DNA of 64,000 nt, from contig NC_090319.1 of NCBI RefSeq assembly GCF_040869045.1, forward strand, positions 381,749,601-381,813,600, in the 5' to 3' direction. Under the pieces are notes generated by a model. That model saw nothing but the letters and a program-made list of their open reading frames with translations, made no database searches and was not told the origin of the DNA. The stretch's first letter is position 1; each line of letters starts with the position of its first letter. The translations under genes and the position numbers were made by a program. The stretch is from Eurosta solidaginis. Its lineage: Eukaryota > Arthropoda > Insecta > Diptera > Tephritidae. Positions 7,691 through 20,088 of the stretch are shown here, piece after piece.

Positions 7691-10600
7691 GCTGGGATCT
7701 TTCCTCTGTAGATGACATCGAATGCATTGGTATTACACATGGCATTATTGGCGTAATTAGTTTGCCAAATGTCTATGAACCTCATTTGGTGATAGTTAAA
7801 GAGGCTACGCCCGTTGGTGTACTTTACGCACCGAATTTAGTTTATAAAATAAAATCGATTTGCATTCTAAGCGCCGATGAACCCGACACATTATTGACAT
7901 CTTGTACTAGGCACTCAAGGTTAGTAGATATAAGAAATTTTTAAAGAGACAATATATGAATAATTTGCTTTTATTTAGAAGCGCCAACAGTACTCCCACT
8001 CATTCGCCCTCCCATACTCTGTCCGCTGCGGCCAATAGCAGCAACACCCCAGCGGTCACCAAAACGAAACTGTTTGAAGGTGCTCAATTGATGAATAAAA
8101 CTTGGGGTGCTGTGAAAACTGCTGGCAACACTATCAAAAATACCACGCAGCAAGCTGCAACTTTGGCCTCCAATCAAATGAAATCATCTGTGGGTATAGG
8201 CGATCCATTGCGCATCGTGAAACGTATCACAGAAGAACTTCATAAAATATTCGATGATACGGACAGCTTTTACTTTAGTTTTGACAGCGACATTACCAAC
8301 AATTTGCAACGGCAAAATGCGGCGGCCGAGCAAAAACAGCAATACGATGATCGTTTCTTTTGGAATATGCATATGATTGCAGATATTTTGAAGTTCAATG
8401 TAAGCATGCAATTTATGTTAAACGCAACGTAGTAAATGTAGTAATCACACATATACTTGTAGGATAAAACATGGATATTGCCGATTATTCAAGGATTCGT
8501 GCAAGTTGAACCTTGCGTCATTGGTAATGAATGTTTTACTTTGGCGGTGGTGTCACGCAGGTCACGATATCGTGCAGGCACGCGGTATGTATTGTAGTAT
8601 ACTTATTTTCGATTTAAATTGAGTACCTAAATAAAATTTTAACTGTTTACAGATATAAGCGACGTGGCGTGGATGAGCAAGGTAACTGCGCCAATTATGT
8701 GGAGACCGAGCAAATACTATCTTTTCGTCATCATAATTTGTCGTTTACGCAAGTGCGTGGTTCAGTGCCGATTTACTGGAGTCAGCCTGGTTACAAATAC
8801 AGACCACCACCACGCCTAGATAGAGGTAACTTTTAATTACATTCTTACAGTTGTTGTTGTTGTTGTAGCGATAAGGTTGCTCCCCAAAGGCTTTGAGGAG
8901 TGTTATCGATGTGATGATCCTTTGCCGGATACAGATCTGGTACGCTCCGGTAACACAGCACCATTAAGGTGCTAGGCCGACCACCTCGGGAACGATTTAT
9001 ATGGCCACATTAAACCTTCAGGCTATCCGTCCCTCCCCACCCCCAAGCTGTGGATGCCAAATTATTCTCTAGCTGGTTTGTTGAAGAACATAGACTATCC
9101 CTGTATTCCTGAATATCTCTGAATTATTTTGTCTTGGTTCTAGGGATTATTTTGAAATTGCTTTCGATACTATCTCCAAATCATTTCGACACTGCTTATT
9201 GAATCATTTTAGGGCTGCATTGAGATTATTTCTTACCTTTCCCCGATCATTAGAGATTGGTTGGTATCTGGCTCATATACTTAGATTGAGAGATCCAAGC
9301 AGTGTTTAGAAAGGGGCAAGACACTACTCATAAATATTTAAATTTTTCTTCAATACAGTAGCGGATCAATGCTAGCTAAATCACAACTTTAATAACAATT
9401 TACTTTTTTTCCTTGGTTTTTTTTCCTTCTATATTTTTTTTCTTCAATGCGCATGTTGCTAAAAAACTATATATTTGAGTATTATCTTTGTAGGTGAGCA
9501 AGAAACACAGGAGGCATTCGAAATGCATTTTACCAAAGAAATGTCAATTTACGGTGGTGTTTGTATTGTCAACTTAGTCGAACAAAGCGGCAAAGAAAAA
9601 TTGATTGGTGATACGTACGCAAAGCATGTGATAAAATACAATAATGATCGTTTAGTTTATGTAACCTTTGACTTCCACGATTACTGGTACGTACCAACTT
9701 ATGATGGCCTTTTAAAATTGATTTTAATTCATTGTTATTGTAACAGTCGTGGTATGCATTTCGAAAATGTATCAGCACTTGTTGAGGCACTCGCTCCAGA
9801 AGCAGGCGCTATGGGTTTTCATTGGCGCGACCAACGGGGGGTTATTTGCAATCAAAAATCAGTATTTCGCATAAATTGTATGGACTGTTTGGACCGCACA
9901 AATGTCGTAGAGACAGCAATAGGCAAAGCTGTGCTAGAATCACAGTTAGTTAAGTTAGGCTTATCGCCGCCATATACACCTATACCGGAACAATTGAAAT
10001 CGCCATTCATGATATTGTGGGCGAATAATGGTGATATAATTAGTCGACAATATGCGGGCACAAATGCACTGAAGGTTTGCTACAGATGTTTTTATAATTA
10101 AATATTAGAATGCATGAAATTATAATTTTGTTCGTTTTTTAGGGTGATTATACGCGCACAGGCGAGCGAAAGATAAGCGGCATGATGAAGGACGGTATGA
10201 ACTCAGCGAATCGGTTAGTTGTGTTTTGTTTTACGATTATTACGTAGCGCATAGTTACTATTTTTAATTATTTTTGTAAATGGTTTGCTCGTATATATAA
10301 TTAAATATAAGTAATTAGTTACTTTAATTGTCCCCGCAACGTAATTTGTAATATGAGGCCGTATTTATTTAACCTAATCACCATGACAATCACAAGTTTT
10401 TCTCTGTTTTCAGTATCTGTTTTCCTACTTAAAGTGCATGCAATATCAATACTTTTTTCTATTCTTCTTTTAACTAAGTTATTTTTTTACAGTACGTTTC
10501 TTTTAAAAACAGTTTTCTTCCACAACTAAAACAAATTAACGTTACACAAAGCAAACATACAAAACGTTGTACCTTAACAAATCCTTTAAACATTCATTCT

Positions 10601-13600
10601 TCTTAGTTTCTTCATACAACATTTTGCTGATTCCTTCCGGCAATGCATAATTGATTTAATGCAGGGAAAGTTGGTCGAGGCCAATCAATTAAAAGAAGAT
10701 GAGGTTATCGCAACAATACTGCACATTCTCTGCCCATCTACACCGGCGCCGATACGCGGTTACTATCATGCCGGTGTGCTCGGTCCGGAATTACATTTTC
10801 TGGAAAATATCGCTAACGCAAGGTGCGCCGCACCCACTAAGCACCAAATGAAGTTGAAAACTCGTTATTTAGTTAACTTTGTTGCTCCTTTTGTTTCCGT
10901 TATATTCCTACTATCATTTCAAAACGTATTTTGATTTTAATTTAAATTTTGTTTAAACGCTTTTCCTCTTTTAATTTTTATTTCATTTAGTAACTTTAGT
11001 TTCAAAGCACAGTCTCGCCATTTTATTGCATGTATATTTTTAAATTTTCTGTTTTATTCTCATAAATTTACTCACTTCACACTTATGATTGCTTTTTTTT
11101 ACTTTTGTATATAAATTTCAGTTATTATCTCGCGCGTTTTAAAGATTCTTATCGTCAAGCCACCATCGATTTAATGCTCGGCAATCAAGTCAGTGCTGAG
11201 TCGCTGAACGCATTGGGAGGCCAAGCTGCACCTGATGAAACTGATGCCATGGAAGGTGCAGAACAGGCTAAATTGCTTGTGGAAGATTGCCGCCGTTTAC
11301 TACTCGGCACATCGCAATACCCAGTCGGTTCGTGGGGGCTTATCGATGCAGATCCAACGTACGTATAACATTATAAAAATTTTATATAAAATAAATATTT
11401 GGCATTGCTTTAATTTTTAGTACTGGTGATCTTAATGAAACCGAGGTGGATACTGTGTTATTGCTCACAGACGATTGTTACATTGTTGCTGAATATGACT
11501 CACATTTGGATAAGATAGTGCGTTTCGAAAAGGTTCAGCTGCAAAATATTACATTGATTGAGCTGGGCATGTATCAGCAAACGAAATTGTTTCAAGGCTC
11601 CGCACCAGCATTACTCTGTCTGCGACTCAACTATGTCGTTGATGGTGTTGATGGCTATTTTCATATGTTCCGCTCGGCTAATATACGATTCTTCAATAAT
11701 ATGGTTTATGTGATCAAGACACAAGAAGAAGTCATGGGTGAGCTAATTTTATTTACAAGCTTTCGTATATAAATATTTAGCAGTGAGAGAAAAAACAAAT
11801 TCAGAAGGGAAAGCTTAAGTGACTTTAACTTTCTTTGCAATAGGGCGTAAACAGAGCTTTTTCGCTTCGGGTGTGCTACTTTTAAGAATTTTTGTGCCGA
11901 TTCCGAACGGCTTCTGTTCTGATATTTCTACTAAGAAGCTTCTCATGGCAGAAACACACTCGGATATAGTACCTACCACTGCCCGGGGCCGACTATGATA
12001 CTGAATTTTTTTTTAGATTTCCGAAAACATTTTGTGTGCATTCTGTAATTAAAAGCTTCTGCAGAAACTTTAAACTAAAACGACACAAATTGGAAGAGGA
12101 GTTCGACCTTAACCTCTTCGGAGATATATCGCGCCAAGTTATATAAAAAAATATATATAGATATAAATATATGCTTTCTAGTTTTTTTTAATAATCTCGT
12201 GTTTTAACCTTCAACTATTTTTAGAATCCCTCATGAGCATTGTTGAAATGTTCCGCATAGCACTGGACAATCTAGGCAAAAGCGATGTGCGATACATTAC
12301 TGGTGGCGTTTTACAGCGGCGCAAGAGTAGAAATCCAATGTTAGAAGTGCCAAAGGTATTAGCAAATAAAGACGAACACTCATCTTTTTTTATTAACTCA
12401 ATTTTAATCAACGCAGGGTATGCCGCGTAATCTCTCAGAATCTCAACTTGTACAAATAAGCTCCAAAGCAATATCGAATGTGGCAGGTCAATTTTCCAAA
12501 TTAGGGCAGTCTTTAAATCCCAATAAAAATAAGAATTCCACTACAAACACAAATGCACAAAAACAAACAAATGAAACAGCCAAAATCAATCCGCAAGTTA
12601 TGCGTCAATCACAAACGTCGATTGAGCATGCGGTCGAAGCTGAGAAGGCTTTGTTTACATTGGGACGTGATAAACGCAATTCGCATAGCAGCACCGATAC
12701 CGACGAGAACGATAGCAGTATTTATGAACCTGACCTCGATTTTGGTGTAGTAGGAACAGTCGTTGGATCCAATGCGTCTGCTGGAAACTCAGGGTTTAAT
12801 GAAAACGATTTCTTGCCCTCAGTTGGCATTGTGATGGGACATACACAGGAAGGTGAATCGCCAGCATCCGATGATAATATGGATCACTTAGTGCAAAAGG
12901 ATAGTATGGTTAAAAATAGTGAAGATGTCTTAGCTATATCAATATCATCTGTGATGGATCATGTGACAATGCCCACTGGATTGCTGGAGAATGCACCACC
13001 TTTACGACCAATTACACCAAATCCACAAATTTATGTGCATGGTGATATGGAAGGACAGGATGCTGTTCAACCTACCAGGTCGGTATTTTATTGTTGAAGA
13101 GCATGAGCATTTGAACATTGTTGGTGGCTAGATGGATGTTATGATTTCAGATATATGGAAATGCTATATATGTTTTGGATGTAGTAGTAATCTTGCCATT
13201 AGTAATAAGAAGCACTCATTTGTTAGCCACACCGAAAGTTCAATTTTATTAACTTTCGAAAAATGTATGTATATTCAAATTATTATTACACATATACATA
13301 TATCGATGTGCATATTGCTGTACAATCGTGCATTGCTCAACTGACTTTTATACATACATACATAGATATATTTCATATGAAATTATACATATAATTATAC
13401 ATATTATAAAAAAACGGACGACACTCAAACTTAATATAAAATTTATAAATATTTCTGGCATGTATTGTACACAATGGCTTTAATAATTTTATTAAGCAAT
13501 GTAGTAATGTGCCTTTCGATTATAAATATAGTTATTTTTATTATTACATCAATATTTTGTTAATATTGCTAGACTATAAAAGCAATTCATAGAAAAATAC

Positions 13601-14036
13601 GCGAAAAATAAAGGCTAGAATTTGAAATATGCACTCATTTGATTTTATATAAACAGTGAAGCAGCTATACAACCCAACTCACCGCTAGGTAGCGCGCCAA
13701 GCGAATCAATTAAACTGAAACAATTGGCAAGTCCCCTATCGCGTACAATGGTTGTTAGTCCTTTGTCGAAATTGGCAAAGGGCATGCAAAATATAGGCGT
13801 GAATTTGGATCCACGTAAGATCGGAACGAAGGTTGGTGTTGGCACACGCATAGATTAACAAACGTGTTATATAAGTTAATTAAGTATCTTTATTACTTAT
13901 TTTTTAGACCGGAGTTTTGTCACCGACCAGCGCTTCTACAGATAAAACTCCACCATCAGAACGTATAAACAATCGTGCGCAACTGGAGGAGTTATGGTTG
14001 GAGCATCATTGCAAAACTAAGCTTGTAGCATTATAA
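7691..14036 (+). CDS. INPP5F: Sac2/INPP5F inositol polyphosphate phosphatase (5' exon missing)
   Basis: Thirteen exons splice into about 1,061 codons: 7691-7919, 7979-8399, 8463-8584, 8653-8825, 9494-9686, 9747-10074, 10143-10213, 11122-11358, 11421-11737, 12225-12355, 12417-13078, 13657-13831 and 13908-14036 (TAA). All junctions are GT-AG and the phases agree. The Sac domain spans the first eight exons and carries the catalytic CX5R motif in [15 protein letters not shown] (Cys codon at 9877). The hSac2 homology domain follows in exons 9-11 ([15 protein letters not shown]...). A long Ser/Asn-rich tail in exon 12 and a conserved-looking C-terminal end complete it. Known Sac2/INPP5F proteins dephosphorylate PI4P and related lipids on endocytic membranes. 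The first exon begins mid-codon (phase needing one upstream base), so the initiator exon lies upstream, either unrecognised or outside the window. Confidence 0.95.
8851..9058 (-). repeat. SINE-like dispersed repeat, copy C, intronic
   Basis: The reverse complement shows AAATCGTTCCCGAGGTGG, a GGTGCTGTGTTACCGGAGCG segment, GATAACACTCCTCAAAGCC and a CGCTACAACAACAACAACAA tail at 8851-8870. It sits in the intron between exons 4 and 5 of the phosphatase gene, antisense to it. Confidence 0.8.
9085..9290 (-). repeat. Diverged fragment resembling the 89-bp satellite
   Basis: The reverse complement carries spaced GTCGAAATGATT and CAAAATAATCCCTAG motifs like the GAAATGATCCCGAAAT rhythm of the array at 17312-24655, but much decayed. 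Low-confidence recognition by eye. Confidence 0.35.
10214..11121 (+). other. Intron with an unexplained protein-like ORF
   Basis: This 908-bp intron is far longer than its neighbours. Within it, 10659-10850 is richer in G+C, and reads open with a protein-like composition including [14 protein letters not shown] and [16 protein letters not shown]. It is preceded by a TTTAATGCAG acceptor-like site and followed by CGCAAGGTGCG donor-like sequence. The frame that is open does not match the phase required by the flanking exons. It is therefore not a simple extra exon of the Sac2 gene. I do not recognise the sequence. Confidence 0.45.
11845..12155. repeat. SINE-like dispersed repeat fragment, intronic
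   Basis: Contains ATTCCGAACGGCTTCTG, TTCTCATGGCAGAAACACAC and CAAATTGGAAGAGGAG...CTCTTCGGAGATATATCGCG. The second part matches fragments at 34540-34675 and 35600-35755, which share CAAATTGGAAGA.AAGCTCGGCC. It lies between exons 9 and 10 of the phosphatase gene. Confidence 0.55.
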
Positions 14037-14600
14037 AGGGAACTATTGTAGTTGTTGAAAATATTTAAGGGAATATTCATGTAGAAATTATAAGTAGTGC
14101 AAAAAAACTAATCTCCCACAATAATTTCAAATAATTACGCTGTCGAAGTGAGCAGTTGTGCTGATATACGGAAAATATGTTTTAGGAATTTTTTAATGTC
14201 TTTTATTACCGTTTTATAGAAGCAAACTAAGCGACATTCTTAAAAGCGTTGCTAGCATTGGCATTATACAATTGTTTATTAAGCCATACGCATTATTATT
14301 TTAAAACTATAAAATTGTATTAAAATTCAAAATTTTATGTCAAATAGTACTTATTATTAAGATAAATATCTAACTTTTAGAAAGCAAAAGTTTTATTGCT
14401 CCGACTTGCGAGTATGTGCGCATTCCACAGTAAAGTATGCGCAGTGCTTCCCATACTATAGCTTATGCAAATGTCTAGTTTATGAACAAAAGAGTTTTTT
14501 TTTGTGCAGGGCTGTGTAAACTAATTTAGAAAATCACTAAATTAACTATAGCTTGTTTATCATCTTAAATCTAATAAAGAATTAAATTTGTAAAAGTAGA
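14037..14600 (+). other. 3' untranslated region with poly(A) signal
   Basis: AT-rich sequence after the TAA stop. A canonical AATAAA is at 14573-14578, about 540 bp after the stop. It is the best candidate end of the Sac2 transcript, though other A/T-rich variants occur earlier. Confidence 0.55.
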
Positions 14601-14942
14601 AATCTAGAGTCACAGTTCGGCTACCGGTTCGAAAATGGTTTACCACGATCGAGAAATTGTTTGAATAGTCTATTTTTATATTTTTTTGTAAAGAACCCTA
14701 TCTTAAAATTTATCAGTTGTGAATGCTCTTCTCAATTCCTTCCAAAACTCGACTTTATGGCGCAAAGTGAATGTTATATCAGTTGACATAAAACAGTTTT
14801 GAAAAAAAAAGGCGGTTAATATAGGACATTCTTCAACCGAATATTCATATTGTGTAAATAATGTAAAAGTATATTTGGATGGCAATCGATTTAATTTATT
14901 TTCAATACGACGTTTTGCGTCTTTTCCAAAAACTATACAGGA

Positions 14943-15034
14943 TATATCTTAAGTTAGCTGCAGTTCTTAAAACATATATGGTTGACAGTATATCTTAAGT
15001 TAGCTGCAGTTCTTAAAGCATATATGGTTGACAG
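14943..15034. repeat. 46-bp tandem duplication
   Basis: The segment 14943-14988 is repeated at 14989-15034 with one substitution (TTAAAACATA versus TTAAAGCATA). Each unit contains TTAAGTTAGCTGCAGTTCTT. It lies just downstream of the gene. Confidence 0.9.
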
Positions 15035-15299
15035 CGGTTGAACGTACTGGCTGTGGCAAGGTTACATTTAGGCCTACCCTGTTTGGCACGACTTAGGTAA
15101 AGCAGTGTTTACAATAGGCACATTTTCAAAGGCTTCTTCAGATAGATCGTTCTTTTATCGAATTCAAAAAGGGGGTAAGTTTGCTCAAACTTTTAGTAAG
15201 TTGAGTTTAAAACATCCTGTTTGGTTATCTATTGACGGCAGCCTTTTTATGGAGGTAGTTTGTTTGGCTACCACATCGAAAAACTTCTCGAAAATAAAC

Positions 15300-15660
15300 C
15301 AAAAGCATCCCGGAACAATTTCCCAAACAGATCCGGATGTCGTACCTCCATAATAATCCTATATAACCCTGAAATGGCCCCTAAATAAACCTGAGATAAC
15401 TCCATTATGATCCCGGAAATAATTCTAAAATGACTCGCAGATTCTCCTTAAATGATCCCTGGCTAGTTAGCGAAACTCGAAATTATTGAATTAGAATATA
15501 GATGCTCCCGAAAAAAAGTGAAATGATTCGAAGAAGTTACCGAAATGATGGGCAGGCGTTTTAAATGATGCTAAGATGGTCGGGAGGCATTCTAAATGAT
15601 GCTAAAACGGTCGCGAAACAGCCCTGAAATTATTATTTGGCTCGTTAACAAAAATTAATG
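15300..15660 (+). repeat. Diverged satellite-like sequence
   Basis: Motifs such as ATGATCCCGGAAATAATTC, AAATGATCCCTGG, CCGAAATGATG and TAAATGATGCTAA recur at irregular 20-40 bp spacing, echoing the later 89-bp array. Probably an older outlier of the same family. Confidence 0.45.
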
Positions 15661-15689
15661 GGAGAGGGGCATGAGTTATCTTTCTTAAA

Positions 15690-15795
15690 ACAAAAAGAAA
15701 AAAATGTCAGTAGATCCTTCCGGACTCTAAGCAATTTGTGTACCAAATTTCATTCAGATCTGTTCAGCCATTTAAGTCAGTTTTGTTCCTTTGAA
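15690..15795 (+). repeat. Dispersed module related to the array's right flank
   Basis: AGTAGATCCTTCCGGACTCT...GTGTACCAAATTTCATTCAGATCTGTTCAG parallels 25262-25345 and 25120-25200, where the same AGTAGA..ACT..CAAATTTCATC..AATC pattern occurs. A fragment of the element flanking the satellite array. Confidence 0.55.
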
Positions 15796-16049
15796 GTCTA
15801 GATGCAGGCTAATGGGAAATGATGTTCGCAAAGCATTATCCGTTATCATTCTGAAATAAAGGATGCTTAAATTTAAAAAAATGTTGGAAGTGCATTGCAA
15901 AGAATTCCAATAAACGATGTATAATATTTTAGAAGCGCTTTAATTAAATTGTAATGTTTTCATATATAAGAGATTATTGCTGAAAGGGGCATATATATAA
16001 AGATATACACATACATAACCACAAATAATAATTAAAAACTTGTAGATAA

Positions 16050-16945
16050 CACAGGCCGACAAAATTTAACCAACATTCAGACCCAGAAACCAGATTATAT
16101 ATTTCCGAAGGTTTATGATGCGCTGAATCCAAATCTGGCCTCAGATATCCTAACCTAAAAGTGCAAAAACACCGTTTTTGCCTATATTTGAGGTTATGTA
16201 GCCTTGCAGATGTTTTCTTTCACCAAAATTAAAGGATGGCATCTTTAAATACAAATCTTCTTTCAAATGGCGTTGAGTTTACTCAAATATCATTTTTTTT
16301 TTCGCTGAGATATCGCATTATGAAATTTTCCTACACCTGAAAATCGTTTGAGATAACGTATAAATGATATAGTCGATTACTAATTTTCTTGCTTTGAGTC
16401 TTATTTTTCTTAAAATTTTGTCCCACACCATAAGTGTACTAACTCACTACACCCCTACACTATCTAACCCTCAGGTACCGAGTCACATAGCCCTAACCCT
16501 TAGAAACCACCCCTATCATACCGCAAGCATGCTAACCCACTTAACCCTGGGGACGGCGTTTACCTGCATATTTTTTTGCAAGAAAATTAGTAATCGACTA
16601 TATCATATCTATGTTATCTCAATCGATTTTCAGGTATGGGAAAATTTAGAAACATGAAAATTTCATAATGCGATATCTCAGCGAAAAAAATGATATTCGA
16701 GCAAACTCAACGCCATTTGAAAGAAGAAGACTTGCATTTAAAGATGCCATCCTTTAATTTTGGTGAAAGAAAACATCTGCAAGGCTACATAACCTCAAAT
16801 ATGGGCAAAAACGGTGTTTTTGCACTTTTAGGTTAGGATATCTCGAAAACCAGAACAATTCTGAGGCCAGATTTGGATTCAGCGCGTCATAAACCTTGGA
16901 AAATATATAGTCCGGTTTCTGGGTCTGAGATGCTGTCGGCCTGTG
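16050..16945. mobile_element. DNA element with about 340-bp terminal inverted repeats
   Basis: The left arm 16050-16392 and right arm 16578-16945 are inverted copies of each other with small indels. The ends read CACAGGCCGAC and GTCGGCCTGTG. A 3-bp TAA lies on both sides (16047-16049 and 16946-16948), a plausible target duplication. The 185-bp centre contains ACCCTAACC-like C-rich stretches and no transposase. The CAC..GTG ends with a 3-bp duplication would fit a CMC/CACTA-like or PIF/Harbinger-type mobiliser, but that is inference. The open frame crossing the centre is not convincing as a gene. Confidence 0.85.
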
Positions 16946-17154
16946 TAATTGTAGTTGTTAGTACTGCATAATTTACTTCTTGAGCTGAGCAATTATGAAA
17001 CCGACACACTGTGCTTATGATATTTGTAATTAAGTATTAAATAATTTTATTACACAAACAACAAATTATGTAAATTCATACAAAAAGAAAACTGCAATAT
17101 TTTTACACTCGACTACAAAAACCTTGTCGCTTACAACGTATATTACACATTTAT

Positions 17155-17311
17155 ATATAACTAGCCTTTACCCGCGGCCCCGTCCGCAAGGAGAAAATGA
17201 AATATTTGGGCTATTCACGTTAGCCTGCTTATAAAGTTATCTGTTTAAAATTTTTTTTCTGTCTAATGCATTTTATTTTTGTAATTGAGTAAAAAAAAGA
17301 ACTTTATGAGC
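17155..17311 (+). repeat. Left flanking module of the satellite array
   Basis: ATATAACTAGCCTTTACCCG followed by CGGCCCCGTCCGCAAGGAG. I recognise this as the style of a dispersed insect repeat end. It sits immediately before the tandem array, with a possible partner end at 25120-25490. Confidence 0.45.
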
Positions 17312-17359
17312 TGATAACCTGATAGAATCCCAAAATGATAACGAAATTATCCAGAAAAA

Positions 17360-18323
17360 GCCACGAAATGACCCCGACGCTATCGCGGACGGATCCCGAA
17401 AACCATCCAGAAACGCCCCGGAAGTGTTTCCAAAAGTTCCCGAAGTAGTCCCAAAAAAACCCGAAATGACAACGACACGATTCTAGACTTATCCAGATAA
17501 CCACACAGAAATGATGCCTGAAGGGTACCAAATTGATCCCGAAATAGTCCCGAAAAAGTTCCGAAATTACCCTGACGGGCTCCCGGACGGATCTCAGAAA
17601 CCATCCAGAAAATATCCAGGAAGGGTCCCTAAATTATCCCGACTAACTCCAGAAAAAGTTCCGAAATGGCTCCGAGGGGATCCACGATGGATCGCGAAAA
17701 CCATACAGAAATGATTCCGGAAGGATTCCAAAATGATCCCGAAATAGTCCGGAATTGACCCAGATGGGATCCCGCACAGATCCAGAAATGATCCCGGAAG
17801 GGTGCAAAAACTATCCCGGAAAAGTAACAAAAAATTCCGAAATGGCTCCTACGGCATCCCAGACGGATCCAGAAATGATCTCGGAAGGGTCCCCAAATGA
17901 TCCCAAAATGGTCCCGAAATGACCCTGATGGATCCGGCAAACCATCAAGAAATTATGCCAAAAGGGTCCCAAAATGATCCCGAAATAATACAGAAAAAGT
18001 CACGAAACGACCCCTAGAGGATCCCCAAATGATCCCGTATTAGCCCCGAAAAGGTCCCGAAATAACACCGACGGGATCCCGGACAAATCCCGAAAACCAT
18101 CCAGAAATGATGCCGGAAGGAATCCCAAATGATTCCATAAAAGTCCCGCATTGATTCCGACTGGATCCCGAACGGATACCGAAAATCATCCAGAAGTGAC
18201 GCCGGAAAGGTCCTCAAATGATCACCTAATAGTCCCGAAATGACCCTTAAGGGGTCATGGACGGATCCCATAAACCATCCAGAAATGATCCTGATATATT
18301 CCCGAAGAAGTCCCGAAATGACC
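17360..18323. repeat. Array block A1, duplicated at 20089-21050
   Basis: Matches 20089-21050 with a constant offset of 2,729 bp and only scattered substitutions, for example shared TCGCGGACGG and GACCCTTAAGGGGTCATGGA landmarks. A recent large duplication inside the satellite. Confidence 0.9.
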
Positions 18324-20088
18324 GGACGAATCCTGAAAACCAATCTTAAATGATGCCGAAAAAGTCCCGAAATTACCCTGATGGGACCCGGAAAGGATCC
18401 CGAAAACTAACCAGAAATGATGCCGGAAAGGTCCTCAAATGATCTCCCAATAGTTCCGAAAAGACCCTGACGGGATCCCGAACGGATCCCGACAACTATC
18501 CAGAAATGATACCGAAAGGGCCCGCAAATGATCCCGTATTAGTCGAGAAAAAGTCCCGAAATGACCCCGACGGGATGCCGGACGAATCCCAAAAACCAAC
18601 CAGAAATGATTTTGGAAGGGACCCCAATGATCCCGAAAAAGTCCCGCAATTATTCCGACGGGAATCTGAACGGATACTGAAAACCATCCAGAAGTGATGC
18701 CGGAACGGTCCTCAAATGCTCACCTAATAGTCCCAAAATGACCCTGAGGGCATCCCGGACAAATCCCGAAATCCATCCAGAAATGATCTTGGGAAGGTCC
18801 CAAAATGATCCCAAAATAGTCTCGGAAAAGTCCAGAAATTACCCTGACGGGTTCCTGGACGAATCCTGAAATGATTCCGAAAAAGCCCCGAAATGACCCT
18901 GACGGGATCCCGAAAGGATTCCAAAAACTATCCAGAAATGATGCCGGAAAGGTCCTCAAATGATCCCCTAATAGTTCCGAAATGACCGTGACGGGATCCC
19001 GAACGGATCCCGACAACTATCCAGAAATTATGCCGAAAGGGTCCGCAAATGATCCCGTATTAGTCGAGAAAAAGTCCCGAAATGACCCCGACGAGATCCC
19101 GGACGAATCCCAAAAACCATCCAGAAATGATGCCGGTAGGTATCCCAAATGATCCCGAAATAATCCCGAAATGACCTCGTCGGCATCCCGGACGGATACC
19201 GAAAATTATCCAGAAATGATGCCGGAAAGGTCCACAAATGATCCCCTAATAGTCCCGAAATTACCCTGATGGGATCCCGGATGGATCCCGAAAACCATCC
19301 AGAAATGATGCCGGAAGAGCCCCCAAATGATCCCGAAAAAGTCCCCAAATGACCCCGACGATATCCCGGACGGATCCCGAAAACCATTCAGAAATGATGC
19401 CGGAAGAGCCCCCAAATGATCCCGAAAAAGTCACCAAATGACCCCGACGAGATCCCGCACGGATCCCGAAAACCATCCAGAAATGATGCCGGAAGAGCCC
19501 CAAATGATCCCGAAAAAGTCCCCAAATGACCCCGACATACTCCAGAAAAGGTACCGAAATGGCTCTGAGGGAATCAACGACGGATCGCGAAAACCATACA
19601 GAAATGATTCCGGAAGGATCCCAAAATGATCCCGAAATAGTCCGGAAATGACCCAGATGGGATCCCGCACAGATCCAGAAATGATCCCGGAAGGGTCCAA
19701 AAAATATCCCGGAAAAGTAACAAAAAATCCCGAAATGGCTCCTACGGCATCCCGGACGGATCCAGAAATGATCTCGGAAGGGTCCCCAAATGATCCCAAA
19801 ATGGTCCCGAAATGACCCTGATGGATCCGGCAAACCATCAAGAAATTATGCCGGAAGGGTCCCCAAATGATCCCGAAATAAAACAGAAAAAGTCACGAAA
19901 CGACCCCTAGAGGATCCCCAAATGATCCCGTATTAGCCCCAAAAAAGTCCCAAAATGTCCCTGACGGGATCCCGAAAGGATTCCGAAAACGATACAGAAA
20001 TGATGCAGGAAAGGTCCTCAAATGATCCCCTAATAGTCCCGAAATGACCGTGACGGGATCCCGACAACTATCCAGAAATGATGCCGAA
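18324..20088. repeat. Array block B1, duplicated at 21907-23666
   Basis: Matches 21907-23666 with an offset of 3,583 bp, falling to 3,578 after a 5-bp deletion near 23145. B1 ends exactly where A2 begins, so A-B looks like a 2.73-kb unit. Confidence 0.9.

Noticed and set aside
9475..10101. Reading 9475-10101 as one uninterrupted exon
   Set aside because: The conserved Sac sequence is restored only if 9687-9746 is removed as an intron and the exon ends at 10074.
10665..10822. Extra coding exon of INPP5F
   Set aside because: Although splice-like edges are present, the open frame does not agree with the phase of exon 10143-10213 and exon 11122-11358, which join perfectly without it.
16394..16657. 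ORF across the centre of the long-TIR element
   Set aside because: It runs into the inverted arm and has no transposase motif.
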